From: Motilimonas sp. E26
GTDB lineage: Bacteria; Pseudomonadota; Gammaproteobacteria; Enterobacterales; CBDFNC01
DNA length: 64,000 bases
Reading direction: 5' to 3'
Assembly: GCF_021278025.1 (NCBI RefSeq)
Contig: NZ_JAIBHJ010000009.1
Location: 82,931-146,930 of the forward strand
Part shown: one piece after another, positions 1-9,900 of the stretch
Position numbering within the stretch: position 1 is the first letter of the stretch
Layout of the letters: every line of letters begins with the position of its first letter
Made by a program: the position numbers and the translations under genes
The notes under the pieces: generated by a model
The model's input: only the letters and a program-made list of their open reading frames with translations
Database searches by the model: none
Told to the model about the DNA's origin: nothing

Positions 1-291
1 AAATGGTTCGGTGCGGCGCTCCGACGCCGATTTTAAGTTGTAAGTTATTTCCATCACAGACCACCTTGATTAGAGAGATAAGCAGACTAGGTAGCGATGA
101 GAATAATGTCAAGAGGTTGCACACTTTGTCTTATTCAAAAGGTCTTAAGTCGATAATTATTGTTCTATCCATAGCGCTTTCATCTGTAAACTCACATTTT
201 TCTACTATCTTGATTTTTATGTTGGTAGGTGTGTTGTTGCATGGTTTAAGGTGTAATTTTTGTTCGTATAGCTGCGTATGAAGGAAAAATG
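1..291. other. Leader region upstream of the chemoreceptor gene, no supported gene
   Basis: An open frame crosses this stretch on the + strand, but its translation shows no recognisable domain, and I do not call it. The only functional signal seen is the AAGGA ribosome binding site at 281-285, just before the two candidate ATG codons (289 and 292) of the chemoreceptor gene. Confidence 0.5.
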
Positions 292-2187
292 ATGCTTAGT
301 TCGTTAAAAGCAAAAATGGTGACGATGGTGCTACTTGTGTTATTGGCGACTGTCGGAGTTTTGATTTCAGTAAGCTACTTTAAGGCGGCGACCCAGAAGT
401 TAGCATCTATTGAAAATGAAAGCCACAACCAGCTATCGGCTTACGCATTTGGTATTGCGAACTGGTTAGACAGTAAGCGCAGTGCGATTAAAGGTATGCA
501 ATTAGCCGCGGAGCGCATGCCTCCCGACAGAGTCTATTCTCACCTACAACAAACGTTGCTATCGGGTGATTTTATCCTGACCTACTATGGCACGGAACAA
601 GGAGAGATGTTCCGAAATGATCCAAAATTAACCAGCCCTGAAGGATTTGATCCGAGAACACGCAGTTGGTACAAGTCTGCAAAATCGACAAATGATGTTG
701 TTATTAGCAAGCCATTTGTTAGTGTTACGGCGCAAAAAACAGTGGTGGCGGTGGCCACATCAGTGAAAATTGATGGGAAGTTCTACGGTGTGGTAGGGGC
801 TAATTTGGCCTTGGATAAATTATCACAAGATGTAGCAAAAATACCAATGATAGGTGACAGTCAAGCAATCTTGGTGGACGGCTCCGGTCTGATTATTGCG
901 TATCAGGATCATCAGTATAATTTGAAGCAACTAAGTGATGTATCGAATAATTTAACCCATAGTTTAGTGAGCGAACTGTCTCAAACTAATAATGTGGCGG
1001 AGCTAGAAGTTCAGGGTATGCAAAGTTTAGTTTTAGCTCGTAAAGTACCCAATACAGATTGGTATCTAGTGTCGGTGCTAGATAAATCCCCCTTACTTGC
1101 ACCATTAACGCGTTTACTCTATGAGCAAATCGGCATGGGTGTGATAACGCTTATTCTCGTTGCGTTAATTGTTTCTCTAGTTGTTGGTCGTTTGCTTAAA
1201 GAACTGATTGATGTGTCAAATGCGTTGGCTGATATTGCTAATGGCGAGGGCGATTTAACTGCTCGAATTAATACTAAGAGCCAAGATGAAGTAGGTAGGC
1301 TAGGCGTTAATTTCAATGCTTTTGTAGAGCGGATCCATGTGATGGTGAAAAAATTATCGCAAGTGACTCACGCGCTTAATGAACGCGCCGTTTCAACTGC
1401 TAATGTTTCTGAACAAACGCCCATGCGACTAACTCATCAGCAAGATGAGATAACTCAGGTGGCTACAGCGGTAACGGAAATGGTTTCCGCGACAATGCAA
1501 ATCGCGAGTAATGCTGATAGTGCTGCAGAAAGTGCTAATTTATCAGTTCAACTCAGTCGAACAGGCTTAAACCAAATGGAAAAAAGCCAACATTCTATTC
1601 TTGCCTTATCTGAAGAGGTGAATACCTCGGTTGCGATTATTGGAGAGTTAGATCAGCACGCTAAGGAGATTAGTAGTATTATTTCGACCATTAGTGATAT
1701 TGCTGAGCAAACTAATTTGTTGGCGTTAAATGCTGCCATTGAGGCCGCCAGAGCGGGTGAGCAGGGCCGAGGGTTTGCTGTGGTTGCAGATGAAGTTCGG
1801 ATATTGTCTCAGCGTACCCATAAATCTACCAATGAAATTCAAGCCATGATAGAAGCATTACAGCAATCTACAGAGCAGGCTGTTTCTGTGATGAAAGGTA
1901 GCTATGGCATGTCGCAACAGAGTGTCGATGATGTCAACTTAGCAGGTGAGAGCCTAAGAAATATTAGCCTTTCAATCACTGAAATCAGTGATATGGCAAC
2001 GCAGATAGCTACTGCGGCGGAAGAGCAAGCAAAAGTGACGGAAGAAATTAGTCGCAACACAGAAGCTGCACGTGAAGTGTCTTACTCGTTAGCAGATAAT
2101 GCCAAAATGAGGTGGAGCAAGCACTATCGCTTAAGGAGCTGGCCAGCACTATTGAGCTTTCGGTGGGAAGGTTTAAAGTTTAATTAA
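292..2187 (+). CDS. Methyl-accepting chemotaxis protein (dCache-HAMP-MCP signal), frameshifted at its extreme 3' end
   Basis: This is a transmembrane chemoreceptor that passes ligand binding to CheA/CheW. The sequence shows an N-terminal membrane segment and a periplasmic dCache-type sensor (about residues 35-270) with a DPRTRSWYK stretch typical of Cache domains. A second membrane helix (about 280-305), a HAMP domain ending near DEVGRLG, and the cytoplasmic signalling hairpin follow. The hairpin tip contains the family hallmark [20 protein letters not shown]. The ATG at 292 is preferred to the adjacent 289 because AAGGA (281-285) is then 6 nt away. Near 2110 the frame slips: the alternative frame from 2112 to a stop at 2183 encodes the canonical receptor ending [12 protein letters not shown]...GRFKV, while the given frame ends in unrelated residues to 2187. 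A one-base loss would explain this. The signalling core is intact, so the protein may still work. Confidence 0.93.
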   Translation: MLSSLKAKMVTMVLLVLLATVGVLISVSYFKAATQKLASIENESHNQLSAYAFGIANWLDSKRSAIKGMQLAAERMPPDRVYSHLQQTLLSGDFILTYYGTEQGEMFRNDPKLTSPEGFDPRTRSWYKSAKSTNDVVISKPFVSVTAQKTVVAVATSVKIDGKFYGVVGANLALDKLSQDVAKIPMIGDSQAILVDGSGLIIAYQDHQYNLKQLSDVSNNLTHSLVSELSQTNNVAELEVQGMQSLVLARKVPNTDWYLVSVLDKSPLLAPLTRLLYEQIGMGVITLILVALIVSLVVGRLLKELIDVSNALADIANGEGDLTARINTKSQDEVGRLGVNFNAFVERIHVMVKKLSQVTHALNERAVSTANVSEQTPMRLTHQQDEITQVATAVTEMVSATMQIASNADSAAESANLSVQLSRTGLNQMEKSQHSILALSEEVNTSVAIIGELDQHAKEISSIISTISDIAEQTNLLALNAAIEAARAGEQGRGFAVVADEVRILSQRTHKSTNEIQAMIEALQQSTEQAVSVMKGSYGMSQQSVDDVNLAGESLRNISLSITEISDMATQIATAAEEQAKVTEEISRNTEAAREVSYSLADNAKMRWSKHYRLRSWPALLSFRWEGLKFN

Positions 2188-2270
2188 CCCAAGTTCTGGA
2201 TAAGTAAAATATACTTTATTCACTCGTAATAGACTTAAGCAAAACCGAAGTTAATTAGTATGGCTTTTTC

Positions 2271-2296
2271 GGCAACCTGTACTCAGGTTGCCTTTT
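2271..2296 (+). terminator. Rho-independent terminator after the chemoreceptor gene
   Basis: GGCAACCT pairs with AGGTTGCC across a six-base loop and is followed by TTTT. It lies about 85 bases after the receptor stop codon. Confidence 0.7.
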
Positions 2297-2325
2297 AGTT
2301 GAAGCTAGAATCTCTGCTTATGGAA

Positions 2326-2916
2326 CTACAGCACCTTAAGGCTCTTTATCCACAATGTTTTTGTTTCACCTGTTGTAAAATTTAGCTTGGGGGAAAGGTA
2401 GATATCTTGCACATTACTTAAGTTTAATGGGATGTCTTTTGCGCTCTCTGGCGCCCAACTAGGTTGTTTAAAATCACTGGCATGCAGCTGTGTTGTTACC
2501 CAGTCAGTGGATGCCGGGATCACCGTTTGGTAATGTGCGTAAGAGCCGTCGCCCTTGGCACCAAAATCAGACTGAGAAAATTTTACCGCGACATCTGATT
2601 CTGCGCGGTAGGTTATTTCTACTCGGTCTACCCCTGTTAGTGGTGTGGCTGTGGCACAAACCAACTCAACAAATGGCCAACCTTTGCCTTCTTGTTTTTT
2701 CGCTAAAGTAAACTGTACTTGAATCTGTTCATTTTGAACTAATGGCTCCGAAGCGTTGAAGCTAGAGCCAAAGCTATCTGTTGCGGCGTTCCACTTAGCG
2801 GTATGAAGTAAATTGACGCCCTTAATATCATTGGCAGCTTGCACCGAGGGTGCTGTTAAAGCGCTGTACAGGATTGTGAAAAATAAAAATCTTTTACTTG
2901 GAATCGATGCCATCAT
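2326..2916 (-). CDS. Exported carbohydrate-binding-like protein of unknown function
   Basis: The protein (about 196 aa from this start) has a signal peptide: basic residues SKR, then a hydrophobic stretch FLFFTILYSALTAPSVQA that ends in an AxA-type cleavage site. The mature part looks like a single beta-sandwich. Alternating strands and phrases such as DRVEITYRAESDVAVKF and LNLSNVQDIYLSPK resemble carbohydrate-binding or CIA30-like domains, but I cannot name the family. The ATG at 2916 is chosen over the more upstream in-frame ATG (2985) because AACGAGG lies about ten bases before it and the signal peptide then begins correctly. No catalytic motif is visible and no operon partner is adjacent. 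A periplasmic or secreted ligand-binding role is an inference. Confidence 0.65.
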   Translation of the reverse strand: MMASIPSKRFLFFTILYSALTAPSVQAANDIKGVNLLHTAKWNAATDSFGSSFNASEPLVQNEQIQVQFTLAKKQEGKGWPFVELVCATATPLTGVDRVEITYRAESDVAVKFSQSDFGAKGDGSYAHYQTVIPASTDWVTTQLHASDFKQPSWAPESAKDIPLNLSNVQDIYLSPKLNFTTGETKTLWIKSLKVL

Positions 2917-3091
2917 GAGCAAAAACCTCGTTATATTAGTGGTTTTTGTAGTATTGGTTTTCCGATTTAATATGTCATTAAGCATACAGTTAAAGTATGG
3001 GCTACATCATTCTATAGCGCTTAAATCGCTAATATTTGTGAGATGTCTCTTTTTTAATTGTTTGGGGGACTGGCAATAGGAAAAATCTCAT

Positions 3092-3127
3092 GAGCTGGCG
3101 TATTGCTTTGTCGCAATACGCCAGCTC
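3092..3127. repeat. Perfect 15-bp inverted repeat (hairpin)
   Basis: GAGCTGGCGTATTGC is followed by the six-base loop TTTGTC and its exact reverse complement. There is no T-tract on either side, so it is not a standard terminator. It lies between the start of the exported protein gene (2916) and the end of the next gene on the same strand (3313). Confidence 0.7.
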
Positions 3128-3170
3128 GAATGAGGTTGACTAAATTAACTTGAATCTTGTTGGATAAGCG

Positions 3171-3270
3171 AAATAGCATGTTTTCCTGCAAAAACGCTGT
3201 GAATATGTCCCTATACGCTTTGCGTTTTCATCCCTGAAAACGAAATTTTCCGTAAAACATGCTTTATTTG
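3171..3270. repeat. REP-like palindromic repeat, copy A
   Basis: The element of about 100 bp has outer arms AGCATGTTTT (3175-3184) and AAAACATGCT (3254-3263) and an inner hairpin CGTTTTCA-TCCC-TGAAAACG. The right half (from 3211) recurs at 6149-6210 and, more diverged, at 54505-54550. It is non-coding and intergenic. Confidence 0.6.
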
Positions 3271-3312
3271 GCTGCTACTGGCTTAAACAGAACTCGGGTT
3301 AAACTAATGAGG

Positions 3313-4278
3313 TTAGAACGCGAGTCCTTGCAGTTTTCCCGCTTTTAGCTCGGCGCGGCTGGTGGCTGTTTCGCTTTGTAATTTTTGCTCATCGGCTTCT
3401 AGTTCAGCTTCATTGCCGACAAAGTTGCCCAAACTTGAGTCTAACAACGCGGCTTCAATCCACTGGCTGAGCTCAGCAGTTTGTTGTTGCAGTGTGTCTT
3501 CATCAGCAGAAAATTGCTCACCTTTACCCATGTCATGTAAACCCGCAATGGCACCACTAACAAAGCAGCTCACGCGGTTGCTGGCAAAATGCAGTGAATT
3601 TTTGTTGTTCGCTTGGCTTTTGTCGATCACACTTAGTAGGTAAGCGGCGTTTACTAAGCGTTGCAGAGCGTCTGCTTCATTGGCGGGGATACGCGATTTG
3701 TCTTGGTGGTAATCGAGCCACAGACAAAACATAGTGCCGGCATTAAAGTCCGCGTCGGTGATTAAGGCGCGACGTTCAACCAGAGTGGTTTCAGCTAGTG
3801 CGGCATGGCCAAACATGACTTGTGAGACTTGATGAAAGTACAGCAGTAATGCGATATCAAGCGCGAGTTTAATGCTCGCCTCATCAGCTTGGTCTGTGTC
3901 TGCAAACCATTGCGTTAAGCTGGTTTGATCTTTTTGTAAGCGAGACTTAGCAATTTTGTTCTCATTAGCGCAAACCGTTAAATAGCTTAACTCTAAGGCG
4001 ATTGATAGGCAGCTGGCGGCCAGTGTTAAGCTATTTTCGAATTGGTAGTGTTGTTCTTTCGCTGACTTAACAATCTGATGTATCCACGCTGGCGTACTTT
4101 GCGGTATTAGTTCAATTGCCCATTGCTCTGGTGCCAGTTTATGTTGATTGAGTTGCTGGTTAAAAAAACAAGTCTCGTTATAGCTTTGTTTGGCAATACG
4201 ATGGGCTAAGTCTAAACGAGTGCCGCTTAAGGTTGGATACGCAGCGGCAAATTGGGTTAAATCGGGAAAGCTAAACAT
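3313..4278 (-). CDS. Conserved hypothetical cytoplasmic protein
   Basis: The protein of about 321 aa has no signal peptide and no membrane segment that I can defend. It looks almost entirely alpha-helical, with long Leu/Ala-rich helices (for example LALDIALLLYFHQVSQVMFG) and a charged, Glu-rich C-terminus. No known motif was recognised. The start is set at the ATG giving MFSFPDLTQF (4278), because the 12 residues before it look like read-through of the leader; the ribosome binding site is weak for either start. It is followed downstream on the same strand by the REP-like repeat. I do not assign a function. Confidence 0.6.
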   Translation of the reverse strand: MFSFPDLTQFAAAYPTLSGTRLDLAHRIAKQSYNETCFFNQQLNQHKLAPEQWAIELIPQSTPAWIHQIVKSAKEQHYQFENSLTLAASCLSIALELSYLTVCANENKIAKSRLQKDQTSLTQWFADTDQADEASIKLALDIALLLYFHQVSQVMFGHAALAETTLVERRALITDADFNAGTMFCLWLDYHQDKSRIPANEADALQRLVNAAYLLSVIDKSQANNKNSLHFASNRVSCFVSGAIAGLHDMGKGEQFSADEDTLQQQTAELSQWIEAALLDSSLGNFVGNEAELEADEQKLQSETATSRAELKAGKLQGLAF

Positions 4279-4353
4279 GGATGAGCCTATAAAAGATAAA
4301 TACCGCGCTAGCATAGCGCGGCTGATTTATTCGGTACAGCTTAGCTGACATTT

Positions 4354-4884
4354 TTATACTTCTTCTGGTGCTTGCGGCGTGTTTGCTCGGCTATTACGCT
4401 TGGCCTTAATCAATTTACGTTTTCGGCTATAGAAGTGCGCATGTACACCTTGGCGCATAAATTTAAAACTGTTTTCCAGCAAATCGACGCCAACCAGTAT
4501 CAGTAATACCAGTAGTGTGATTATCAGCGCTTGACGCTCAAAACCGATACCTATCATTAAGCCAATGGCTGCAAGCATCCAAATACTGGCAGCAGAGGTG
4601 ACGCCCATCACTTGACCATCGCGGGACATCATTACCCCAGCTCCTAAAAAGCCAACACCAGTAATAATTTGACCATAAACTCTGGCTTGATCTAAAGAAT
4701 GGGGCGAGAGTGATATTCCCACTTTTAAAAAACTGTAAGTGCCGAGTACAATTAAGCAGGCAGTGCGAATACCAACCGGCTTGCCACGATATTGACGTTC
4801 AAATCCGATTAAGCCAGCACAAATGACGCAGAATAATATGCCGTGCCAATCAAACGGGTAAATGTTAAGCAAATTGTCGGACAT
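4354..4884 (-). CDS. MgtC/SapB family inner-membrane protein
   Basis: This is a 176-aa membrane protein with about four to five hydrophobic helices. The conserved MgtC core is visible: LIGFERQYRGKPVGIRT near the N-terminus (family pattern GxERxxxxxxxGxRT), then YGQIITGVGFLGAGVMM and VMGVTSAASIWMLAAIGL. MgtC proteins are known for roles in Mg-limited growth and ATPase modulation, and family members without the long C-terminal ACT-like domain, as here, are of less certain function. The C-terminus is a short basic tail (RKRKLIKAKRNS). It lies on the same strand as the preceding hypothetical gene with a 75-base gap, so the two may be co-transcribed. Confidence 0.88.
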   Translation of the reverse strand: MSDNLLNIYPFDWHGILFCVICAGLIGFERQYRGKPVGIRTACLIVLGTYSFLKVGISLSPHSLDQARVYGQIITGVGFLGAGVMMSRDGQVMGVTSAASIWMLAAIGLMIGIGFERQALIITLLVLLILVGVDLLENSFKFMRQGVHAHFYSRKRKLIKAKRNSRANTPQAPEEV

Positions 4885-5125
4885 GGTTACTCCTCTATCT
4901 TAGGGCCGCAATATGCGACTAACCGAGTTGTGAAACAAGTATTTATTGAGTGAATTATTTTTGTGCTGAAATGAAAAATCTCCACTTAGATAATGTGATA
5001 CCACTGTGTGAGTTGGTTATAAGATATTAGAATATAAAATTAGCAAGACTGATAATTTCTGATATAAAGAGAAGAGTAAATTCAGCGTAGTATGGATACG
5101 CATTTAACAATATTAGGAAAATGTG

Positions 5126-6094
5126 ATGAGCAAGTTGTTTGACGATAATTCTTTAACGATAGGTAATACTCCTTTAGTGCGTCTAAACCGTGTCACTAAA
5201 GGGAATGTTTACGCCAAAGTTGAAAGCCGTAACCCTAGCTTTACTGTTAAATGTCGTATTGGTGCCAACATGATTTGGGACGCCGAGCAAAAAGGTAAGC
5301 TAAAAGCCGGTCAAGAGCTAATTGAGCCAACCAGTGGTAATACCGGTATTGCACTGGCATTTGTGGCGGCGTCGCGTGGTTACAAGCTAACCTTAACTAT
5401 GCCTAGTTCAATGAGTTTAGAGCGTCGTAAGTTACTAAAAGCCTTGGGCGCAAACTTAGTGCTAACTGAAGCGGCAAAAGGCATGAAAGGCGCGATTGAT
5501 AAAGCCAATGAAATCGCCGCTAGTGATCCTGAAAAATATGTGTTACTGCAGCAATTTGAAAACCCAGCAAACCCAGCTATTCACACTATGACTACTGGCC
5601 CTGAAATTTGGGATGCCACCCAAGGTGAAGTGGATGTATTTGTTGCTGGTGTTGGTACCGGCGGAACCATTACTGGCGTGAGTCGTTATATTAAACAACA
5701 ACGTGGTAAGAATATTATCTCGGTTGCGGTTGAGCCGGAAGATTCACCGGTGATCAGTCAAACCTTAGCGGGTCAAGAAGTGAAGCCTGGACCGCATAAG
5801 ATCCAAGGTATCGGCGCGGGCTTTATTCCTAAAAACTTAGACTTGCGCGTAATTGACCGTGTTGAAACGGTTGGCAATGATGAGTCTATTGAAATGGCGC
5901 GTCGCTTAATGAAAGAAGAGGGTATTTTAGCGGGTATTTCTTCTGGCGCGGCAGTGGTTGCTGCGGCGCGATTAGCTGAACTTGAAGAGTTTAAAGATAA
6001 AGTGATAGTGGTTATTTTGCCAAGCTCGGGTGAGCGTTACCTAAGTAGTGCGTTGTTTGAAGGTATTTTTGATGAGCAAGATTTAGTGCAGTAA
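5126..6094 (+). CDS. cysK: Cysteine synthase A (O-acetylserine sulfhydrylase)
   Basis: This PLP enzyme makes L-cysteine from O-acetylserine and sulfide in the cytoplasm. The sequence begins [17 protein letters not shown] and carries the PLP lysine in [15 protein letters not shown] (about residue 42), the substrate loop [12 protein letters not shown], and the PLP-phosphate loop [21 protein letters not shown] near the C-terminus is also typical. At 322 aa it has the usual CysK length; VKCRIG and the overall length fit CysK better than CysM. The ATG at 5126 is used because AGGA lies eight bases upstream; a GTG three bases earlier is also in frame. It is a single-gene unit with its own terminator. 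Confidence 0.97.
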   Translation: MSKLFDDNSLTIGNTPLVRLNRVTKGNVYAKVESRNPSFTVKCRIGANMIWDAEQKGKLKAGQELIEPTSGNTGIALAFVAASRGYKLTLTMPSSMSLERRKLLKALGANLVLTEAAKGMKGAIDKANEIAASDPEKYVLLQQFENPANPAIHTMTTGPEIWDATQGEVDVFVAGVGTGGTITGVSRYIKQQRGKNIISVAVEPEDSPVISQTLAGQEVKPGPHKIQGIGAGFIPKNLDLRVIDRVETVGNDESIEMARRLMKEEGILAGISSGAAVVAAARLAELEEFKDKVIVVILPSSGERYLSSALFEGIFDEQDLVQ

Positions 6095-6114
6095 TTGCAC
6101 TTTCTGCCTGTGCT

Positions 6115-6145
6115 AAAAAGCCGCATTAACGATGCGGTTTTTTTT
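6115..6145 (+). terminator. Rho-independent terminator of cysK
   Basis: CCGCAT pairs with ATGCGG (6121-6137), flanked by A-rich sequence on the left and eight T residues on the right. It lies 20 bases after the cysK stop codon. Confidence 0.85.
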
Positions 6146-6148
6146 AAT

Positions 6149-6210
6149 CTATACCCTTGCGTTTTATCCCTGAAAACGAAATGTGGCCGTAATGCATGCT
6201 TTTTCTGGCT
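6149..6210. repeat. REP-like palindromic repeat, copy B (right half)
   Basis: This copy matches 3211-3273 closely, including CCCTGAAAACGAAAT and the terminal GCATGCTTTTTCTGGCT. The left outer arm seen in copy A is absent. It sits directly behind the cysK terminator. Confidence 0.6.
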
Positions 6211-6228
6211 AAATAGGTCAGAGGGTGC

Positions 6229-6981
6229 TTAATCGTTTAGCTCAATATATTCTCGGCTTTGCTTAGACAGCTCTAAAGCGTGTTGCCAAGCGTGTATCGT
6301 TTTATCCAATGTTTGATGGTTGAACGCGATGTAAAGCTCAACTTCATAAAGGTCAATATTGGTTAAGTGGATCTCGTCAGTGGGGGTGGCATTTTGAATC
6401 AATAAATCCCACAAGGTTTTGGGGCTACAGCTAATCAAAGTAACCCGTTTTTTCAATAGCTGGTTGATAGTGCTATTGGGTGTGTTGGTTAACTTTATGT
6501 GGTTAAAACCGAGTTTTTCGAGAGCGGCTTGCTCTGGATAGCCACGAGTGACAGCAATATGGATGTCTTTATCCAGCAGGTTGATATCGTCATACTTATT
6601 TTGATCTGATTTGTGCTGACATAGTGAGACTCTATCTCGGGTTAATGGGCCTACCCACTTAAATAATGCTTCTCGTGCCGGCGTGCGTGCGGTTAGAAAT
6701 AAGGCGCTGTTCGGCTCTCGTAACACCTTTTGGTAAGCTCTGGCCCAAGGTTTTATGCGTATGGTATCTGGTTGGCCTAATAATCGTTGCATTGTTCTCA
6801 CTAAATCAACTGATTCTCCGAGTATTTCAAATTGATCATCAATCGCAAAGGGAGGGAAGTGTTCGGTATAAAAATCTATCTTAGGTGTTTGGTGTTCGGG
6901 TGGTAGGTTGGCATGGGCAAGTTGAAAGAATAAAATGGGTAGCATTAATATTACCCAACTTATCCTCGCGATATACTTCAT
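6229..6981 (-). CDS. Periplasmic solute-binding protein (family 3 type)
   Basis: The 250-aa protein has a signal peptide (MKYIARISWVILMLPILFF...AHA) and a bacterial extracellular solute-binding family 3 fold. Typical signs are IDFYTEHFPPFAID at the start of the mature protein, the GESVDLVRTM helix, and the RIKPWARAYQKVL region followed by FLTARTPAREALFKWVGP. Many stand-alone Alteromonadales proteins of this kind lack an ABC partner, and no permease or ATPase gene is next to it here. The ATG at 6981 is preferred to the in-frame TTG at 6999 because it gives a clean signal peptide. The ligand is unknown; an amino acid is likely for the family. Confidence 0.8.
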   Translation of the reverse strand: MKYIARISWVILMLPILFFQLAHANLPPEHQTPKIDFYTEHFPPFAIDDQFEILGESVDLVRTMQRLLGQPDTIRIKPWARAYQKVLREPNSALFLTARTPAREALFKWVGPLTRDRVSLCQHKSDQNKYDDINLLDKDIHIAVTRGYPEQAALEKLGFNHIKLTNTPNSTINQLLKKRVTLISCSPKTLWDLLIQNATPTDEIHLTNIDLYEVELYIAFNHQTLDKTIHAWQHALELSKQSREYIELND

Positions 6982-7098
6982 TATCTTTACCCTTGCCAAA
7001 CTACTTAAGGATAATAAAAGTATAAAAATACGCTTAAGTTAACAATCATTAATGTTAAAAAATGTGGCTAGGCAAGTTAATCAATATTAATTAAGCCT

Positions 7099-7136
7099 AA
7101 AAAAATAGCACGCAGCCCATTAATTGGGCTGCGTGC
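7099..7136 (-). terminator. Rho-independent terminator of pgi
   Basis: GCACGCAGCCCA pairs with TGGGCTGCGTGC across a four-base loop. On the minus strand it is followed by a run of T residues (A7 on the + strand at 7099-7105). It lies six bases beyond the pgi stop codon. Confidence 0.88.
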
Positions 7137-7142
7137 AGTCGA

Positions 7143-8792
7143 TTAACGCCAAGCTTTAAAGCAGTTGATCAAACCATTGGTTGACGCGTCATGAGCGCTA
7201 ACGCTTTCGTCATCTTGCAGCTCAGGTAAAATTTGGCTAGCTAGCTGCTTACCTAATTCAACCCCCCATTGATCGAAGCTGAACACATTCCAGATAATAC
7301 CTTGGACAAAAATTTTGTGCTCGTACATGGCGATCAATTGACCGAGTACACTTGGGGTAATTTTTTTCACCATGATTGAATTGGTTGGCTTGTTGCCCTC
7401 AAAGACCTTAAATGGCACTAAGTGTTTCACTTCTTCTAATGACTTTCCTGCGGCAAGAAATTCAGCTTCAACCTGCGTTTGGCTTTTGCCAAAGGCAAGT
7501 GCTTCGGTTTGGGCAAAGAAGTTAGATAGCAATTTAACGTGGTGATCGCCTGCTGGGTTATGACTTTGTGCCGGGGCAATAAAATCACATGGGATTAACT
7601 TAGTGCCTTGGTGGATCAGTTGATAAAATGCATGCTGGCCGTTAGTGCCTGGCTCGCCCCAAATAATAGGACCGGTTTGATAGTCAATTGGATTACCCTT
7701 ACGGTCGCAGTTCTTACCGTTTGATTCCATGTTACCTTGTTGGAAATAAGCGGCAAAGCGATGCATGTATTGATCGTAAGGCAAAATCGCTTCGGATTCG
7801 GCGCCGTAAAAGTTGTTATACCAAACACCAAGCAAAGCTAAAATAACCGGGATATTTTGCTCGAAATCGGCATTTAAGAAATGCTGATCCATTTCATGAG
7901 CACCGTCCAGCAGTTGCTCGAAGTTATCGTAGCCAATGGTTAGTGCAATGGATAAACCAATGGCTGACCAAAGTGAATAACGACCGCCAACCCAATCCCA
8001 AAATTCAAACATATTGTCGATATCAATGCCGAACTCTGCGACTGATTTGGCATTGGTTGAAAGCGCAGCAAAGTGCTTAGCGACAAACTCTGGCTGTTTC
8101 GCCGCTGCTAAAAACCAGTCGCGCGCAGTGTGGGCGTTCGTCATGGTTTCTTGGGTAGTAAAGGTTTTTGATGCAATCAAAAACAGAGTGGTTTCTGGGT
8201 TTACTTTTTTCAACGTTTCGGTGATATGAGTGCCGTCAACGTTAGACACAAAATGCGCGTTAATGCCTTCTACTTTGTAAGCGTTTAGGGCTTCGGTGAC
8301 CATGTAAGGACCTAAATCAGAACCGCCGATGCCTATGTTGACGATATCGGTAATACGCTTTCCGGTGTAACCAAGCCATTCACCTGAGTGAACTTTTGCG
8401 CAGAATGCTTGCATCTTAGCGAGCACGGCATTGATCTCTGGCATCACATTGTTGCCGTCTACTTTTATTTCACTGTTACTGCGATTACGTAAAGCCACGT
8501 GTAAAACTGCGCGGTTTTCTGTTTGGTTAATCTTGTCGCCATTAAACATGGCGTGAATTGCGCTTTTTAAATCAACTTCATGTGCTAGTTCGGTTAGTAA
8601 CGCTAGAGTTTCCGAAGTGACTAAATTTTTAGAGTAATCCAGCAGTAATTCGTCATTGAGTTGACAAGATAGCTGCTTAAATCGATCGGGATTTTGGGCG
8701 AACTCTTGTGCCAACGTAATGTTATTTTGTGCAAAGTGGGCCTGCAGCTTTTGCCAAGCTTGTGTTTCAGTTGGATTAACAGTGTTAAGCAT
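7143..8792 (-). CDS. pgi: Glucose-6-phosphate isomerase
   Basis: This cytoplasmic enzyme interconverts glucose-6-phosphate and fructose-6-phosphate. At 549 aa it has the standard bacterial length. Both family signatures are present: the [14 protein letters not shown] segment in the middle and [13 protein letters not shown] near the C-terminus. The substrate-binding [12 protein letters not shown] and the [17 protein letters not shown] region are also intact. The start ATG at 8792 is preceded by AGGT about nine bases away. It appears to be a monocistronic gene ending in its own strong hairpin. Confidence 0.98.
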   Translation of the reverse strand: MLNTVNPTETQAWQKLQAHFAQNNITLAQEFAQNPDRFKQLSCQLNDELLLDYSKNLVTSETLALLTELAHEVDLKSAIHAMFNGDKINQTENRAVLHVALRNRSNSEIKVDGNNVMPEINAVLAKMQAFCAKVHSGEWLGYTGKRITDIVNIGIGGSDLGPYMVTEALNAYKVEGINAHFVSNVDGTHITETLKKVNPETTLFLIASKTFTTQETMTNAHTARDWFLAAAKQPEFVAKHFAALSTNAKSVAEFGIDIDNMFEFWDWVGGRYSLWSAIGLSIALTIGYDNFEQLLDGAHEMDQHFLNADFEQNIPVILALLGVWYNNFYGAESEAILPYDQYMHRFAAYFQQGNMESNGKNCDRKGNPIDYQTGPIIWGEPGTNGQHAFYQLIHQGTKLIPCDFIAPAQSHNPAGDHHVKLLSNFFAQTEALAFGKSQTQVEAEFLAAGKSLEEVKHLVPFKVFEGNKPTNSIMVKKITPSVLGQLIAMYEHKIFVQGIIWNVFSFDQWGVELGKQLASQILPELQDDESVSAHDASTNGLINCFKAWR

Positions 8793-9175
8793 AAAGTGGT
8801 TACCTGAATGATAAGGAAAATAACGAAATAATAGTCACTTATATGAAGTATATTTTGAAATTGTGACAAAAAAGTAAAAAGCTTGTCTCGGCCCAAGCGC
8901 AACTAAAGAGCAATCGGCACTATTTTGCAGGTGTGAGAATATAAAACTTTGATCAGCTTCACGTTACGGTTTTTTGTGTCACTAAGTATATGATTTTAAT
9001 TGCTTGCCTTTTGTAACAAAGGGTTTCAAAAGTGCGCAAAAGTGTAACGTTATCGGTTTAGTCTGGGGCGTTGCGTTAACATATTGGATTTTCTGCTTGT
9101 CTAGTAAATAAAATGTGAATGTTTTATGAGTTGCTCTAAGTTTGGGCAATATAACATTTCTTAAAGGGTTGAAAA
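8793..9175. other. Divergent pgi / aquaporin intergenic region
   Basis: This 383-base non-coding stretch must hold the promoters of both divergent genes. The aquaporin gene has a visible AAAGGG ribosome binding site at about 9163-9168. I did not find a convincing operator or regulatory RNA in it. Confidence 0.5.
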
Positions 9176-9863
9176 ATGGATCTTTCTAAAAAAATGGCGG
9201 CCGAGTTTATCGGTACGTTTTGGTTGGTTTTAGGTGGTTGTGGTAGTGCAGTGTTAGCCGCGGCATTTCCGGAAGTTGGTATTGGTCTATTAGGTGTGTC
9301 GTTAGCCTTTGGTTTAACCGTTCTCACCATGGCGTTTGCCATAGGTCATATTTCGGGTTGCCATTTAAACCCTGCCGTCTCATTCGGCTTATGGGCGGGT
9401 GGCGAAAGAGCTAGGCCCTTATATTGCGGCTCAAGTGGCGGGAGCAATTGCTGGTGCTGCAGTGTTATATGTGATTGCGAGTGGTCAAGCCGGCTTTGAT
9501 TTAAGTGCGGGCTTTGCCTCTAATGGTTATGGTGAGCATTCGCCCGGTGGTTACACTTTAACTGCGGCTTTGGTTACTGAAGTGGTGATGACTTTTGGCT
9601 TCCTCATTGTGATTTTGGGTGCGACTCATAAGTTAGCGCCTGCTGGTTTTGCTGGTATTCCTATTGGTCTAGCGCTAACGTTGATCCACTTAGTGAGTAT
9701 TCCGGTAACGAATACTTCGGTAAACCCTGCTCGTAGTACAGGCCCGGCATTGTTTGTTGGTGATTGGGCGGTTTCACAGCTTTGGCTGTTCTGGGTGGCT
9801 CCTATTGCTGGTGCGATCTTAGCAGGTATTGTGTATCGTTGGTTAGCACCGAATAAAGACTAA
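9176..9863 (+). pseudogene. aqpZ: Aquaporin Z-type water channel gene, broken by a small frameshifting deletion
   Basis: Two overlapping frames together encode one aquaporin. The first (from ATG 9176) covers helices 1-2 and the first NPA loop ([17 protein letters not shown]). The second, readable from 9399, begins [11 protein letters not shown] and continues through the second NPA loop ([13 protein letters not shown]) to the usual end at 9863. Family members have about four residues (such as GRFP in E. coli) between LWAGG and AKE; here only one base separates GGT (9398-9400) from GCG (9402-9404). About 11 bases therefore appear to be missing, which shifts the frame. The downstream half could only be made by re-initiation at GTG 9399. 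AqpZ normally is a tetrameric inner-membrane water channel. An assembly error cannot be excluded. Confidence 0.9.
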
Positions 9864-9900
9864 ACAACCCTTAACTAGCGTTCTTGAATCAACGAGGCCG

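Noticed and set aside
3..281. Open frame of 92 codons at the window start
   Set aside because: No domain, odd composition and no ribosome binding site; treated as leader of the chemoreceptor gene.
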